The notes beneath the pieces are model-generated. The model made no database searches, was not told where the DNA came from, and was given only the letters and a program-made list of their open reading frames with translations. 64,000 nt of DNA from Polynucleobacter sp. (GTDB taxonomy: Bacteria; Pseudomonadota; Gammaproteobacteria; Burkholderiales; Burkholderiaceae): positions 1-64,000 of the forward strand of contig NZ_JAUXZY010000005.1 in the NCBI RefSeq assembly GCF_030693775.1, written 5' to 3'. Below, one piece after another: positions 45,971-55,896 of this stretch. Within the stretch, counting starts at the first letter, position 1; each line of letters opens with the position of its first letter. The translations under genes were made by a program, and so were the position numbers.

Positions 45971-47853
45971 GCCTCAATCGCAAAACGGGCTCGTACCCGA
46001 GCTTCAATCTGCTTGGCTGAGATGCCATACAGCTCCATCAGCGAAGGAATATCGCCGTGCTCAGTAAATTGATCGGGTAAGCCAATTTGCAAGGCCGATA
46101 CTGAAATATCGTGCTCTGCTAAATATTCGAGGCAAGCACTGCCCGCCCCGCCCATCACACAGCTGTCTTCAACAAGCACGATGCCATCGTGGCTCGATGC
46201 AATGGATTGGAGTAATTCCTCATCGAGTGGCTTTACAAAGCGCATATTGACTACCGTAGCATCGATTGCCTCGGCGACTTCCATGGCGGTATACAGCATC
46301 GGTCCAAAGCAAATGAATGCAATGCGCTTAGCAGGACTGCCTTGGATACTGCGCTCTAACCGGCCTTTACCAATCACCATCGCTTCGAGCGCCGTGCCTG
46401 CATCGGGGCCTTGGCCACTGCCGCGGGGGTAGCGAATCGCCGATGGGCCATCGAAGGCAAAGCCAGTCGTGAGCATATCGCGGCACTCGCGCGCATTGGC
46501 CGGCGTCATTACTAACATATTGGGTAAACAGCGTAAGTAGGCAATATCAAACGCGCCCGCATGCGTGGCGCCATCGGCGCCGACCATACCAGCCCGATCA
46601 ATCGCAAAGACCACGGGTAAATTTTGCAAGGCTACATCGTGCACCAACTGATCGTAGCCACGCTGCAAGAAGGTGGAATAAATCGCAACGACGGGTTTTA
46701 ATCCCTCACAGGCAATACCGGCAGCAAACGTTACAGCATGTTGCTCGGCAATACCGACATCGTGGTAGCGCGCTGGAAAGCGACGCTCAAATTCCACTAG
46801 GCCTGAACCTTCGCGCATCGCCGGCGTAATACCAATCAAACGCTCATCGGCTGCGGCCATATCGCACAACCAGTTACCAAATACTTGGGTGAAGGTTTGT
46901 TTGGACGGCTTGCTGGGCTGTATTCCGGCTTCAATATTAAATGGGCTGGGGCCATGGTAAGCAATTGGATCAGCCTCAGCATGATCGTAGCCTTTGCCCT
47001 TTTTGGTCACAATGTGTAAGAACTGCGGACCCTCGGTTTTAGCCAGCTTATTAATATTTTCTAGCGTAGCAACGAGGGCATGAATGTCATGCCCATCAAT
47101 TGGGCCGTAGTAATCAAAACCAAATTCTTCAAAGATAGTGGCTGGGCCAACCATGCCTTTGGCATGTCCTTCAAGACGCTTGGCAAACTCCCGCAGCGGC
47201 GGCGCATAGGACAGGACGCGATCAAGGCCGCGCTTCGTTACTGCATAAGCTGAGCTACTAATCAGTTTTGCAAAGTAGCGGTTGAGCGCGCCTACCGCTG
47301 GGGAAATCGACATCTCGTTGTCATTGAGAATCACGATCAGTGGCACGTCTTTGCGCACGCCAGCATTATTCATCGCTTCAAAAGCCATGCCTGCACTCAT
47401 CGAGCCATCGCCAATCACCGCCACGACCGTGCGATCTTCGCCTTTAGTCTTAGCCGCAACCGCCATACCCAATGCCGCTGAAATGCTGGTCGACGAATGC
47501 GCCGTACCAAACGCGTCGAACTCACTCTCGGAGCGCCGCGGAAATCCCGAGATGCCATTGAACTGGCGCAAACTGGCCATGCCCTCACGACGGCCGGTCA
47601 ATATCTTGTGCGCGTAACTCTGATGACCCACATCCCAAATAATCCGGTCTTCTGGGGTATTGAGTACATAGTGCAGTGCTAGGCTAAGTTCTACCGTACC
47701 TAAATTGGATGACAGGTGGCCACCCGTTTTAGCAACCGACTTTAAGATGTATTCCCGCAAATCATGCGCGAGTTGCGGCAGTTGACCTGGATCGCAGTCT
47801 CTTAGATCCTGCGGCGATCCAATGGTCTCTAAAAGATTGGTTACTTTAAGCAT
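45952..47853 (-). CDS. dxs: 1-deoxy-D-xylulose-5-phosphate synthase
   Basis: 633-residue thiamine-diphosphate enzyme that condenses pyruvate and glyceraldehyde 3-phosphate, the first step of the MEP isoprenoid pathway. It shows [20 protein letters not shown], the TPP motif [13 protein letters not shown]...[20 protein letters not shown], and the C-terminal [13 protein letters not shown]. Its place in a bacteriochlorophyll run suggests supply of geranylgeranyl tails and carotenoid precursors. Confidence 0.93.
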   Translation of the reverse strand: MLKVTNLLETIGSPQDLRDCDPGQLPQLAHDLREYILKSVAKTGGHLSSNLGTVELSLALHYVLNTPEDRIIWDVGHQSYAHKILTGRREGMASLRQFNGISGFPRRSESEFDAFGTAHSSTSISAALGMAVAAKTKGEDRTVVAVIGDGSMSAGMAFEAMNNAGVRKDVPLIVILNDNEMSISPAVGALNRYFAKLISSSAYAVTKRGLDRVLSYAPPLREFAKRLEGHAKGMVGPATIFEEFGFDYYGPIDGHDIHALVATLENINKLAKTEGPQFLHIVTKKGKGYDHAEADPIAYHGPSPFNIEAGIQPSKPSKQTFTQVFGNWLCDMAAADERLIGITPAMREGSGLVEFERRFPARYHDVGIAEQHAVTFAAGIACEGLKPVVAIYSTFLQRGYDQLVHDVALQNLPVVFAIDRAGMVGADGATHAGAFDIAYLRCLPNMLVMTPANARECRDMLTTGFAFDGPSAIRYPRGSGQGPDAGTALEAMVIGKGRLERSIQGSPAKRIAFICFGPMLYTAMEVAEAIDATVVNMRFVKPLDEELLQSIASSHDGIVLVEDSCVMGGAGSACLEYLAEHDISVSALQIGLPDQFTEHGDIPSLMELYGISAKQIEARVRARFAIEACTTAP

Positions 47854-47868
47854 AGCGACCTCACTGTC

Positions 47869-49170
47869 CTATTTTTGGCCATACATACTGGCGATAATTT
47901 TTTTGAAATCATCCAATTCATTGGCGGGGGATGTTTTTAAGGCATGAATCGGCGCATGCATTAACTTATTCGCCAAGGCTTGCGCCATTGTCGCCATTAC
48001 ATCCATCGGATCATCGCCCTTTGCCAAACGCCGGCGAGCTTTTTCCAATTCAATTTGCTTAAACTGCTCGGTTGATTCTTGGAGCGACTGAATAATCGGT
48101 ACAACCGTGCGGCGCTCAAGGGATTCATAAAACTCGCTCACGCCCTGATCAATGATCGACTCTGCCTCTGTCACTGCTTGCAAACGGCTTTCCTGGCCTG
48201 CTTGCACCACCTCACCCAAATCATCTACGGAATACAAGTAAATGTCGCGAATCGATTTAATCTCGGGCTCCACATCGCGTGGAACGGCTAAATCGATCAA
48301 CACCATTGGCCGGCGATTGCGGGCTTTCAATGCGGTTTTAATCATGCCCATACCGATGATGGGCAAGGAGCTGGCAGTACAGGAAACTACAATATCAAAT
48401 TGATGCAATTGGCTTGGCAGGTCCTGCAAAGCAAATACCTCGGTAGCGATGCCTTGCTGCGTAAACACAGCAGCTAATTCATGGCCCTTATCAAGAGTGC
48501 GATTGGAGATCGTAATTTGCTTGGGCTTACGGGTTGCAAAATGATTGGCGCACAAGGAGATCATTTCACCGGCACCAATAAAGAGCACTTTGCTATTGCC
48601 AATATCGCCAAAAATACGCTCACTTAGGCGTACGGCGGCGCTCGCCATCGATACCGACTGGCTACCAATTTTCGTATTGCCGCGAACCGCTTTCGCTATC
48701 GAGAAGGTCTTATTAAATAATGGCTTTAAGTAGGAGCCTAGGGTACCCACCTCATCGGCGTGCTGCACCGCTTGTTTCATCTGCCCCAGAATTTGGGTCT
48801 CACCCAGTACCATCGAATCGAGGCCACAGCCCACTCGGAAGGCATGCTTTACCGCCAGATTTTCTTTGGCAGAGTAAATGTAAGGCTTGAGCTCATGGTG
48901 ATGCATGTTTTTTTGCGCCACGAGCCAATCAATTGCTTTGGCTTCCAGGTGATTATCGGTGTAATCCAAATCATTGGCAGCGCAATAAATTTCCATGCGA
49001 TTACAGGTCGACAAAATCGCCACTTCGGGCGAGCTTGCTGCATTGGTACCTTTGAGATAGGCCCGTAAATCCAGCAAGGCATCGCGCAAGACCTCAGGTG
49101 CAACGGCCACACTCTCCCGAATATCAATCGGTGCGGTGTGGTGGTTTACGCCTAGGTTGAGTAGTTTCAT
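47869..49170 (-). CDS. hemA: Glutamyl-tRNA reductase
   Basis: 433 residues. N-terminal GVNHHTAPIDIRE and LSTCNRMEIY with catalytic Cys56, then GETQILGQMKQA, the NADPH-binding FIGAGEMISLCA and ASSLPIIG. Makes glutamate-1-semialdehyde, the start of C5-pathway tetrapyrrole synthesis. Lies between tspO and dxs in the bchG-bciB run, with gaps of 12 and 15 bases, so tetrapyrrole entry is co-transcribed with late bacteriochlorophyll genes. Confidence 0.92.
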   Translation of the reverse strand: MKLLNLGVNHHTAPIDIRESVAVAPEVLRDALLDLRAYLKGTNAASSPEVAILSTCNRMEIYCAANDLDYTDNHLEAKAIDWLVAQKNMHHHELKPYIYSAKENLAVKHAFRVGCGLDSMVLGETQILGQMKQAVQHADEVGTLGSYLKPLFNKTFSIAKAVRGNTKIGSQSVSMASAAVRLSERIFGDIGNSKVLFIGAGEMISLCANHFATRKPKQITISNRTLDKGHELAAVFTQQGIATEVFALQDLPSQLHQFDIVVSCTASSLPIIGMGMIKTALKARNRRPMVLIDLAVPRDVEPEIKSIRDIYLYSVDDLGEVVQAGQESRLQAVTEAESIIDQGVSEFYESLERRTVVPIIQSLQESTEQFKQIELEKARRRLAKGDDPMDVMATMAQALANKLMHAPIHALKTSPANELDDFKKIIASMYGQK

Positions 49171-49182
49171 GGTGATATCCGC

Positions 49183-49674
49183 TTAAGCAAACGGTCCATT
49201 GAGGCGAATCGTTTCCCAATTGAGGGCCATCGCAATCGAGACCCACACCAAGTAGGGCACCATCAGCCAAGCCGCGAGGCTCGATACCGGAATCATCGCC
49301 ACAATAATGGCGGCGACCGATCCCCATAAAAAGAATGCTTCGATCATCGACCAATCCGGACGGTGTAGCTTGAAATACAAGACACTCCACAAAATGTTGA
49401 AAGCGCCGTTTAATAAAAATAGAACGATCACGATGGATTTTTGATTGGCGCTCGGGCTGCGACTCCAAAACTCAAGCCAGGCAAACGCCGATGCGATAAA
49501 GATGCAGGTCCACACCACCCCAAAAGCCCAATCGGGTGGCTTCCATGGTGGTTGCACTAAAGCTTTGTACCAAGCCCCTACTTCAGTCGCAAGGCCACCC
49601 GCAATCGCCACGACTAAAACCCAAGCTGCGGCAGCCAGTACATGCTTTTGAAGAAGGAAGTCCGTGGTGCTCAT
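49183..49674 (-). CDS. tspO: TspO/MBR-family tryptophan-rich membrane protein
   Basis: 163 residues with five membrane segments and the family's Trp-rich motifs: WYKALVQPPWKPPDWAFGVVWT, FILNGAFNILWS-like (LFLLNGAFNILWSVLYF) and WETIRLNGP. TspO binds porphyrins and in Rhodobacter modulates photosynthesis gene expression. Placed between bchP and hemA, three bases after bchP. Confidence 0.88.
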   Translation of the reverse strand: MSTTDFLLQKHVLAAAAWVLVVAIAGGLATEVGAWYKALVQPPWKPPDWAFGVVWTCIFIASAFAWLEFWSRSPSANQKSIVIVLFLLNGAFNILWSVLYFKLHRPDWSMIEAFFLWGSVAAIIVAMIPVSSLAAWLMVPYLVWVSIAMALNWETIRLNGPFA

Positions 49675-49677
49675 GCT

Positions 49678-50898
49678 TTATGCCTTGGCAATACCCAAGA
49701 GGTGCCCCATGTCTTTAAAGAAAATCTTCACGTGCGCTAAGGGCTTCTTGCGCACCAGCTTTTTATGCATGTATGACTCGAAGGTCAACTTTTGCACATC
49801 CTTGTCTTCGCACATCTTCACAAAGCTCTCACGGCGCTTATTGGTGGTGTACCAAAAATACTGCATGATGCCGAGCACGATGAAGGTCAAGCGATGCTCT
49901 TTCATGAAACGCTTACGCGCCAGTTGCAAGCATGCGGGATTCTTGCTCTCTAAAAATTCCATCACGGATTCGCCGGCCAATTGACCGCCCAGCATGGCGT
50001 AATAAATGCCTTCACCCGATGCCGGAGCGACGACTCCAGCAGCATCACCGGCAAGAACCACTTGCTTACCATCATCCCATTTTTTGAGAGGCTTCATCGG
50101 TAGGGGTGCGCCCTCGTGGCGAACCAGCTCGGCATTTTCGAGGCCGATTTCTTTACGGAGTTTGCCAACGGCATGGCGCAGTGAGAAACCTTTGTCTGCG
50201 CTGCCCGTGCCGATACTTAAAGTATCGCCGTGGGGAAATACCCAGCCATAAAAATCAGGGGACAAGGGCTTTTGATAAAACACATCGCAGCGATCCGGGT
50301 TATACGAATCAGGCTTAACCGAGGGCGTCTTCACAATCTCATGGTAGGCAAAGACATAATTGGCCTCAGCGCAGCCCTTTACGCCGGCGCTGCGGCCCAC
50401 TTGCGATTTAGCACCATCTGCACCAATTACCGCCCTTGCCAGGATGCTATCCATAGTGCCTTCTACTGTGGACTTGTTATCGCGCACCTTAAAGTGAATG
50501 CGCGCCAAGTCACCTTCCCGCGTTAACTTCTCAAAAATACCATCGCGTCGCTCTGCGCCATGTTGAACTGCGCGATTGCGTAACCATTCATCAAATTCCG
50601 AACGGTCGACCATGCCAACAAAACCATTCTCAATCTGAATGTCGACTTTTTTACCCGCTGGAGAAATCATGCGCGCTGAAGTGGATTTAGCAACCAACAA
50701 CTCATCGGGAATCGCAAAGTCTTTAATGAGGCGTGGCGGTATCGCGCCGCCGCAAGGCTTGATGCGCCCCCGTCTGTCTAGCAGCAATACTTTCTTGCCT
50801 TTTTTGGCAAGCGTCTCTGCCGCAGTAGCGCCAGCTGGACCGCCGCCAACTACGACGACGTCATAGACAAGGGAATTTTGGTTTGTTTGCATAATCAC
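49678..50898 (-). CDS. bchP: Geranylgeranyl reductase BchP
   Basis: 406 residues. FAD-binding VVVGGGPAGATAAETLAK near the start and CGGAIPPRLIKDF. GFVGMVDRSEFDEWLRNRA, ARAVIGADGAKSQVGRSAG and GDAAGVVAPASGEGIYYAM follow. Reduces the geranylgeranyl tail of bacteriochlorophyll to phytyl. Either GTG at 50898 (overlapping the bch2 stop as GTGA) or ATG at 50892 could be the start. Order bchG-bch2-bchP is typical of purple bacteria. Confidence 0.9.
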   Translation of the reverse strand: MIMQTNQNSLVYDVVVVGGGPAGATAAETLAKKGKKVLLLDRRGRIKPCGGAIPPRLIKDFAIPDELLVAKSTSARMISPAGKKVDIQIENGFVGMVDRSEFDEWLRNRAVQHGAERRDGIFEKLTREGDLARIHFKVRDNKSTVEGTMDSILARAVIGADGAKSQVGRSAGVKGCAEANYVFAYHEIVKTPSVKPDSYNPDRCDVFYQKPLSPDFYGWVFPHGDTLSIGTGSADKGFSLRHAVGKLRKEIGLENAELVRHEGAPLPMKPLKKWDDGKQVVLAGDAAGVVAPASGEGIYYAMLGGQLAGESVMEFLESKNPACLQLARKRFMKEHRLTFIVLGIMQYFWYTTNKRRESFVKMCEDKDVQKLTFESYMHKKLVRKKPLAHVKIFFKDMGHLLGIAKA

Positions 50899-52196
50899 TT
50901 CTCCACTTTCGAAGCTAAATAGGCTGATGCGATAAATAATCCGGACTCGATACTAAATACACTGGCATAGGCAAGGGATTGGCTCTCCATCAGGGCTCTA
51001 GCGACATCGCTGGCTGCAGCGCCAAGGAGGCCGCCCACACCAAAAGCAATCGCTTGCGCGCCGCCCCAAAGGCCAATTCGTACGCCCTCTTTTCCGGCGC
51101 CGCCTGCAACGGCCAAACGCATCATCGAGGCAATCGCAGCAATGGAAAATGCGCCATTGGCTAGGCCCAACAGAAAGACGTTAAAACGCAGTGGCCACTC
51201 AGGCCCCACCATGCTGCCAATAGCTAGTCCCAGCATCGCTATACCCGAAGCCACGCAGCCGTAAATCATCCACAGACGTAAGGAGCCGCAGTACGCCCGT
51301 AATCGACTTGAACCGCAAATCGCCACGAGTAGCATACCCATCAGTACGCCCGAGTGCTGCACGCCTGAGAGACTGGTCGTTTGCCCTAAGGTATAGCCAA
51401 AGACGATGCCTGCAAATGGTTCCAAGATTAAATCTTGTGAGCTAAACGCAAACATGGAGATAAAGATAAAGATCGAGAAGCGACGCGCATCTCCATCTGC
51501 CCACACTTCAGCCAATGCCTGACGGAACGGTGTTTTACGTTCTACGTGCACAGGGCTATTTTGTAATTCAGGGGTTTCCAATCGATAGAGGGCGGCGATG
51601 GTTACCAATACCGCAATCGTTGAAATGATCCCGGAGATCACGACCACCTTATATGGTTCGTAGGGATCCAAAAACTTACCGGCCATGATGCTGGTGAACG
51701 CAAATCCAAAAATCATCATGAGCCACACAATAGTGGCTGCTGCTGCGCGGCGCTCATCGTTGACGCCCTTGGCAAGCAGTGCCAATAGCGAAGTGCCGCT
51801 AATGCTGACGCCAATACCAATCAGGAAAAAAGCCAATGCAGCGCACGCAATACCCAGAATCAAGTAGCTTGCCATTAATGCGGTGGAGAGCGCTGCCCCA
51901 AATCCGCCCAGGGCCAACACGCAGATACCGCCAATAATCCAAGGCGTCTTCTTGGCTCCACTGTCAGAAGCGTGACCCATACGAGGACGTATGACTTGAA
52001 TGAAGTAATGAAAGGCCACCAACAGACCCGGCAGAATCGCAGGTAGCGCCAATTCCACCACCATGATGCGATTGAGGGTTGATGTGGTCATCACCACAAT
52101 CCCGCCAATGGCCGTTTGCACTAAACCCAAACGCACGATATCGAGCCAGCCAAAGCCGCTCGTACGGATAAATGTCGGAGTGAGTGCGATGCTCAT
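50895..52196 (-). CDS. BCD-family membrane protein Bch2 (PucC/LhaA-like)
   Basis: 433 residues with about 12 hydrophobic segments of the bacteriochlorophyll delivery (BCD) subgroup of the MFS. It has LVQTAIGGIVVMTTSTLNRIMVVEL, ALPAILPGLLVAFHY, QDLILEPFAGIVFGYTLGQTTSLSG and GLANGAFSIAAIASMM. It corresponds to the ORF between bchG and bchP in Rhodobacter. Probably helps deliver pigment to complexes. Overlaps both neighbours by four bases. Confidence 0.85.
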   Translation of the reverse strand: MSIALTPTFIRTSGFGWLDIVRLGLVQTAIGGIVVMTTSTLNRIMVVELALPAILPGLLVAFHYFIQVIRPRMGHASDSGAKKTPWIIGGICVLALGGFGAALSTALMASYLILGIACAALAFFLIGIGVSISGTSLLALLAKGVNDERRAAAATIVWLMMIFGFAFTSIMAGKFLDPYEPYKVVVISGIISTIAVLVTIAALYRLETPELQNSPVHVERKTPFRQALAEVWADGDARRFSIFIFISMFAFSSQDLILEPFAGIVFGYTLGQTTSLSGVQHSGVLMGMLLVAICGSSRLRAYCGSLRLWMIYGCVASGIAMLGLAIGSMVGPEWPLRFNVFLLGLANGAFSIAAIASMMRLAVAGGAGKEGVRIGLWGGAQAIAFGVGGLLGAAASDVARALMESQSLAYASVFSIESGLFIASAYLASKVEK

Positions 52197-53077
52197 GAGC
52201 GCGCCCCGAATGCGTGAATAGCAAATGCGGAAACCATCATGCCGCTCACTAAGAGTGGCACGCCAAAGCCGCTATAGAAGAGTGCGTAGCGCACGGGGTC
52301 AGATAAAAACTTTCGCATCAATACCAGCTGACACACGATTAAGCCAGCAATCGCGAGTGCGTAATTACTGCGATCCCAATACAAGAGCAAGATTAGAACA
52401 ATCACTTGTGGCACGATCATGACCCAACACGCCAAGCGCGCTGCGCGATCAACGCCGAGCTGAACTGGTAAAGAGCGCACGCCCATTCTGCGATCACCCT
52501 CGATCGCCTTGAAATCATTGAGGGTCATGATGCCGTGGGCACTGAGGCTATACAAAATTGCAAAAGTCAATGAGGGCATGCTTGGCGCCATACCGCCTGC
52601 AAGGAGTGCGGCGCCTGTAATCCACGCCAAGCCTTCGTAACTTAATCCGCAGGCTAAGTTTCCCCACCAACCATTTTGTTTCAGCCTAACTGGGGGCATG
52701 CTGTAGGCCCAAGCCAACACCAACGCTAATATCGTTGCAATGAATCCCCAGTAACCTAAAGTGCTCGCGAGTAACAAGGAAAGAATGGACCATGCAATCG
52801 CAATGTACAAACCCCAGTGACCTGGAATGCGCCCCGATGGAATCGGTCGATTGGGTTCGTTAATCGCATCCACATGGCGATCAAACCAATCGTTAGTGGC
52901 TTGACTGGATGCGCAGACCAAAGGGCCTGTGAGTAATAATCCAATCAACATGATCTGCCAATTGGCAGTAAGGGAATATCCAGATGAGATTGCGCCGCAA
53001 GCAAATGCCCACATCGGCGGAAACCACGTGATGGGTTTGAGCAGCGTCGCGACAGCACTGATCTGAGGCATATTCAT
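52193..53077 (-). CDS. bchG: Bacteriochlorophyll synthase BchG
   Basis: 294 residues, UbiA-type prenyltransferase that joins bacteriochlorophyllide to geranylgeranyl diphosphate. Motifs: SSQATNDWFDRHVDAINEPNRPIPSGRIP (first DxxxD) and LKAIEGDRRMGVRSLPVQLG (second DRR region), with about eight membrane segments. First gene of the run bchG-bch2-bchP-tspO-hemA-dxs-bciB, preceded by TGT-N12-ACA. Confidence 0.92.
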   Translation of the reverse strand: MNMPQISAVATLLKPITWFPPMWAFACGAISSGYSLTANWQIMLIGLLLTGPLVCASSQATNDWFDRHVDAINEPNRPIPSGRIPGHWGLYIAIAWSILSLLLASTLGYWGFIATILALVLAWAYSMPPVRLKQNGWWGNLACGLSYEGLAWITGAALLAGGMAPSMPSLTFAILYSLSAHGIMTLNDFKAIEGDRRMGVRSLPVQLGVDRAARLACWVMIVPQVIVLILLLYWDRSNYALAIAGLIVCQLVLMRKFLSDPVRYALFYSGFGVPLLVSGMMVSAFAIHAFGARS

Positions 53078-53107
53078 GTAAATAATTTTTACATTGACAT
53101 ATCAGAC

Positions 53108-53125
53108 TGTCAACTAAATTTGACA
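53108..53125 (-). promoter_or_regulatory. PpsR/CrtJ-type box upstream of bchG
   Basis: TGT-N12-ACA (TGTCAACTAAATTTGACA), the consensus bound by the PpsR/CrtJ repressors of photosynthesis genes. It lies 31 bases before the bchG start codon. A second, weaker palindrome with 11-base spacing (53077-53093) touches the start codon. Confidence 0.65.
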
Positions 53126-53215
53126 CTATTTCCCCGTTTGGGGCTTGGGAGTTACCCTATTCTACGGGTTTACCATTAGATTACTGCAAAGAGCAGGAAT
53201 CCTTCAAAAAGGGTT

Positions 53216-53977
53216 TTAGCGCCCTTCCCGAAATCCCCATTTCCACAGGCCTTCGCTCGAAAACGGCAAGACCAGCAAAATATGTTCCAAAATGCCAAGC
53301 GACAGGAGAGTCGCAAGCAGGGTTTTAGACGTTAAGGCAAATGCACTCTCGGTCGCCGTAAAGATATCAATCCATAGCGGCGTAACGACAATGACTGCAA
53401 GCACAACCGAAAACGGCATCAAGTAGTTCATCGCACGGCGGCGAAAGTAAGTCTGTAAATACTTGAGATGGTCTGGCAAGAAGCGTTCATTTAAATTGAG
53501 TACGCCCAAGAAGATATTGATTTTGGCACTTTGGCGCATTACCCACAAAATCACGAAAGCCCACAGACCCGTCGTATTTGCGGCATCGACATGCAATACG
53601 GCTAATACGATGCCCAGCACGAGCAGAGCAAGCTCATGGTGATTGATGGTTTGAAATGCGTACCAGGCGCGTTGCCAACCCCTGGCGTCCGCTGGACAGA
53701 GTACTCGGCGTGAACCAGTAATGTAGCCCAGCAAGAAAGCCAATTCTTGCCAACCCCAAATCAAGATGGCACAGGTGAATGCGCAGTAAGCTCCGAGCAC
53801 CGTATCTTGCGTGCTGGAAATACTGATGCCCCAAAAGGCAAAGAACAAGAGTACGCACGATGCAAAGAAGATTGGCCGAAAGAATTTTTTAGAAAAGCAT
53901 TCGAGCCATAGAATCGCGCCCGTGCTAAACCACCATACCAAGATGGCAAAAACGAATGGAACGATCCATGCTGACAT
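53216..53977 (-). CDS. puhE: Photosynthetic complex assembly protein PuhE
   Basis: 253 residues with about seven membrane segments (WWFSTGAILWLE, FWGISISSTQDTVLGAY, YCAFTCAILIWGWQELAFLLG, LNERFLPDHLKYLQTYF). I chose the ATG at 53977, which starts MSAWIVPFVFAILVWWFSTG and lies 25 bases after acsF. A longer frame would begin inside acsF. PuhE assists reaction-centre and light-harvesting assembly. Last gene of the bchH-puhE run. Confidence 0.85.
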   Translation of the reverse strand: MSAWIVPFVFAILVWWFSTGAILWLECFSKKFFRPIFFASCVLLFFAFWGISISSTQDTVLGAYCAFTCAILIWGWQELAFLLGYITGSRRVLCPADARGWQRAWYAFQTINHHELALLVLGIVLAVLHVDAANTTGLWAFVILWVMRQSAKINIFLGVLNLNERFLPDHLKYLQTYFRRRAMNYLMPFSVVLAVIVVTPLWIDIFTATESAFALTSKTLLATLLSLGILEHILLVLPFSSEGLWKWGFREGR

Positions 53978-54002
53978 TACGCTGCGAACCCCTGCTCCAT
54001 AA

Positions 54003-55070
54003 CTACCATGCTGGCGCCATGCGAATGTCCGCAGGCAATTCGTTTGGCACGACGGGGAGCATATAGATGCGCGCAAATACCAATGCAGCATTGGCCGCTA
54101 AGTAGCCGCGCTTCACGTAAGAGAACAGACCACCCTGCACTTTGGCTGCTTCAACTTCATCGGAGATTTCCCGCAGGCGATTAAAGCCAGCCCACAAGCG
54201 ATCGTCGTCTAAATTAATCGTAAATGGAAATACTTGCTTGGATATATCCGATGTGATCTGCAGCACTTTACGATCATAGTCGGCTACCGATACACCTAAG
54301 GCAGCGTGGAACTCTGGCCTCGAATGATCGCGAACATACATGGTGGCGTAGACCGCAATCAAGAAGAAGCGAATCCACAATTTATTACGGCCTTCAAGCA
54401 AATAAGGATTGGCGCGCATCATGAGGGCAAATGCTTCGCCATGGCGGAATTCATCATTGCACCACTTTTCAAACCACGTAAAGATCGGATGAAAGCGCAG
54501 CTCTGGGTGTTTTTCAATAATGCGGAAGATGGTGATGTAGCGAGCGTAGCCAATCTTCTCCGACAAGTAGGTTGCATAGAAAATAAATTTGGGCTTAAAG
54601 AAGGTGTACTTTTTCTCGCGCGCCAAGAACCCCAAATCGACGCCGATACCAAAGTCTTTTAGCCACTGATTAATAAAACCGGCATGGCGGCTTTCATCAC
54701 GAGCCATATAAGAAAATAAATCTTTTAAATCGGGGTTCTTGATGCGCTTTTTGATTTCGGCATACAGCACGCAGCCAGAGAACTCGGAGGTAATGGAGCT
54801 AATGAGAAAATCCAGAAACTCTTGGTACAAGCCTTCTGGTAATTGCGAATAGTCTTTCACCATGTCATCTGGACGCTGAAAGTGCGTTTGATTAATGTCC
54901 TTATCAAACTCCTTCATCAAGCGATTCCACTCGGGACGCACCGACTCGATATCAAAGCTATCCATTTCTTTAAAGTCGGTGGTATAAAACCGCGGACTTA
55001 ACATCGTGTTCTCTAAAGCACGATCGGTTGACTCACTAATCGTGTTGGCGTGCATGGTTGCGGTGGTCAT
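54003..55070 (-). CDS. acsF: Mg-protoporphyrin IX monomethyl ester oxidative cyclase AcsF
   Basis: 355 residues. Di-iron site from Glu/His motifs: [28 protein letters not shown] and [18 protein letters not shown]. It forms the fifth ring of bacteriochlorophyll with oxygen. Its presence with no bchE in the window fits aerobic anoxygenic phototrophy. Overlaps the 123-residue gene before it by four bases. Confidence 0.92.
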   Translation of the reverse strand: MTTATMHANTISESTDRALENTMLSPRFYTTDFKEMDSFDIESVRPEWNRLMKEFDKDINQTHFQRPDDMVKDYSQLPEGLYQEFLDFLISSITSEFSGCVLYAEIKKRIKNPDLKDLFSYMARDESRHAGFINQWLKDFGIGVDLGFLAREKKYTFFKPKFIFYATYLSEKIGYARYITIFRIIEKHPELRFHPIFTWFEKWCNDEFRHGEAFALMMRANPYLLEGRNKLWIRFFLIAVYATMYVRDHSRPEFHAALGVSVADYDRKVLQITSDISKQVFPFTINLDDDRLWAGFNRLREISDEVEAAKVQGGLFSYVKRGYLAANAALVFARIYMLPVVPNELPADIRMAPAW

Positions 55071-55438
55071 ACTTCTACCCTCTTTCCTAAATTCAGATTT
55101 ATTGCGGTTGTATTATCTGCCTGCTGCTGCGCTGGCTTTTGCCTAGGGTACTTTTTGGCATGGGAAAAACGTGTTGTGGAGAAGCTCACTTCATAGAGCA
55201 TAGTGAGCTCTAGGCGTGCCGTGCAATAGGTCCACAAACGACTGAGCAAACCCGCTCTCGAAATCGTAGCTTTACGGGTAAATTCCATTTGCTGACCGAA
55301 TTCAATATGTGTGAGCGGATCATGAATCAAGACCTGATCGCCGGGACCAATCTCAATCCCTTTCAGTTCCGCATGGGCGTATAAAAATTCAGCGGTATTC
55401 GATAGCTTAATTTGGCAATCGACAATCTCTTTGTCCAT
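55067..55438 (-). CDS. Unassigned small gene between puhC and acsF
   Basis: 123 residues; I do not recognise a named family. The first ~55 residues look like a small beta domain ([17 protein letters not shown]: [17 protein letters not shown], residues 28-44). A Leu-rich helix ([21 protein letters not shown]) and a basic Gln-rich tail follow. Tightly coupled: TAATG after puhC and ATGA into acsF, so probably needed for the photosystem or cyclase. Cyclase accessory or assembly roles are guesses. Confidence 0.6.
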   Translation of the reverse strand: MDKEIVDCQIKLSNTAEFLYAHAELKGIEIGPGDQVLIHDPLTHIEFGQQMEFTRKATISRAGLLSRLWTYCTARLELTMLYEVSFSTTRFSHAKKYPRQKPAQQQADNTTAINLNLGKRVEV

Positions 55439-55896
55439 TACTGCACCCCTTGTGGCTTAAGTAATACTGCAAACTCAATTACATTGTCTTTACCAAACGA
55501 CTCTAAATCAATGCGATTGCCGATTGCAGGGTCTAGTAGCGTTAGCCGGCCATCGGCCCGCGCAATTAACTCAAATGGAATGGCTTGATTGACTTCTTTA
55601 ATGCGCCGCTCGCGTGCCATGGCCCGCAAGATTCCCCGCACAAACCCAGCCTCTCCCTCAATGACTTTTACTACGCGGCCATCGGTTGCTGAAATTACCG
55701 CAATCGAGCCATCGCTACGATCTTCAAATCGCAATTGCTTCGTAATCACCGCCTGCGCATCGGTCTCGCGCGTTAACTTACCGGAGTCGACGAAATCGGC
55801 CACAAACAAAATCAAGGCTGCTAAACCACCCACTGCAATGAGTGCCAGCGATTTGGGGATGCGCATACCGCGATGGGAGGGCTGTGCTGTATTCAT
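55438..55896 (-). CDS. puhC: Photosynthetic complex assembly protein PuhC
   Basis: 152 residues with one N-terminal membrane segment and a periplasmic domain. Family motif region ITKQLRFEDRSDGSIAVISATDGR, GEAGFVRGILRAMARERR and FELIARADGRLTLLDPATG-like (LLDPAIGNRIDLESFG). Needed for reaction-centre and LH1 assembly in Rhodobacter. Overlaps puhB by four bases. Confidence 0.85.
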   Translation of the reverse strand: MNTAQPSHRGMRIPKSLALIAVGGLAALILFVADFVDSGKLTRETDAQAVITKQLRFEDRSDGSIAVISATDGRVVKVIEGEAGFVRGILRAMARERRIKEVNQAIPFELIARADGRLTLLDPAIGNRIDLESFGKDNVIEFAVLLKPQGVQ

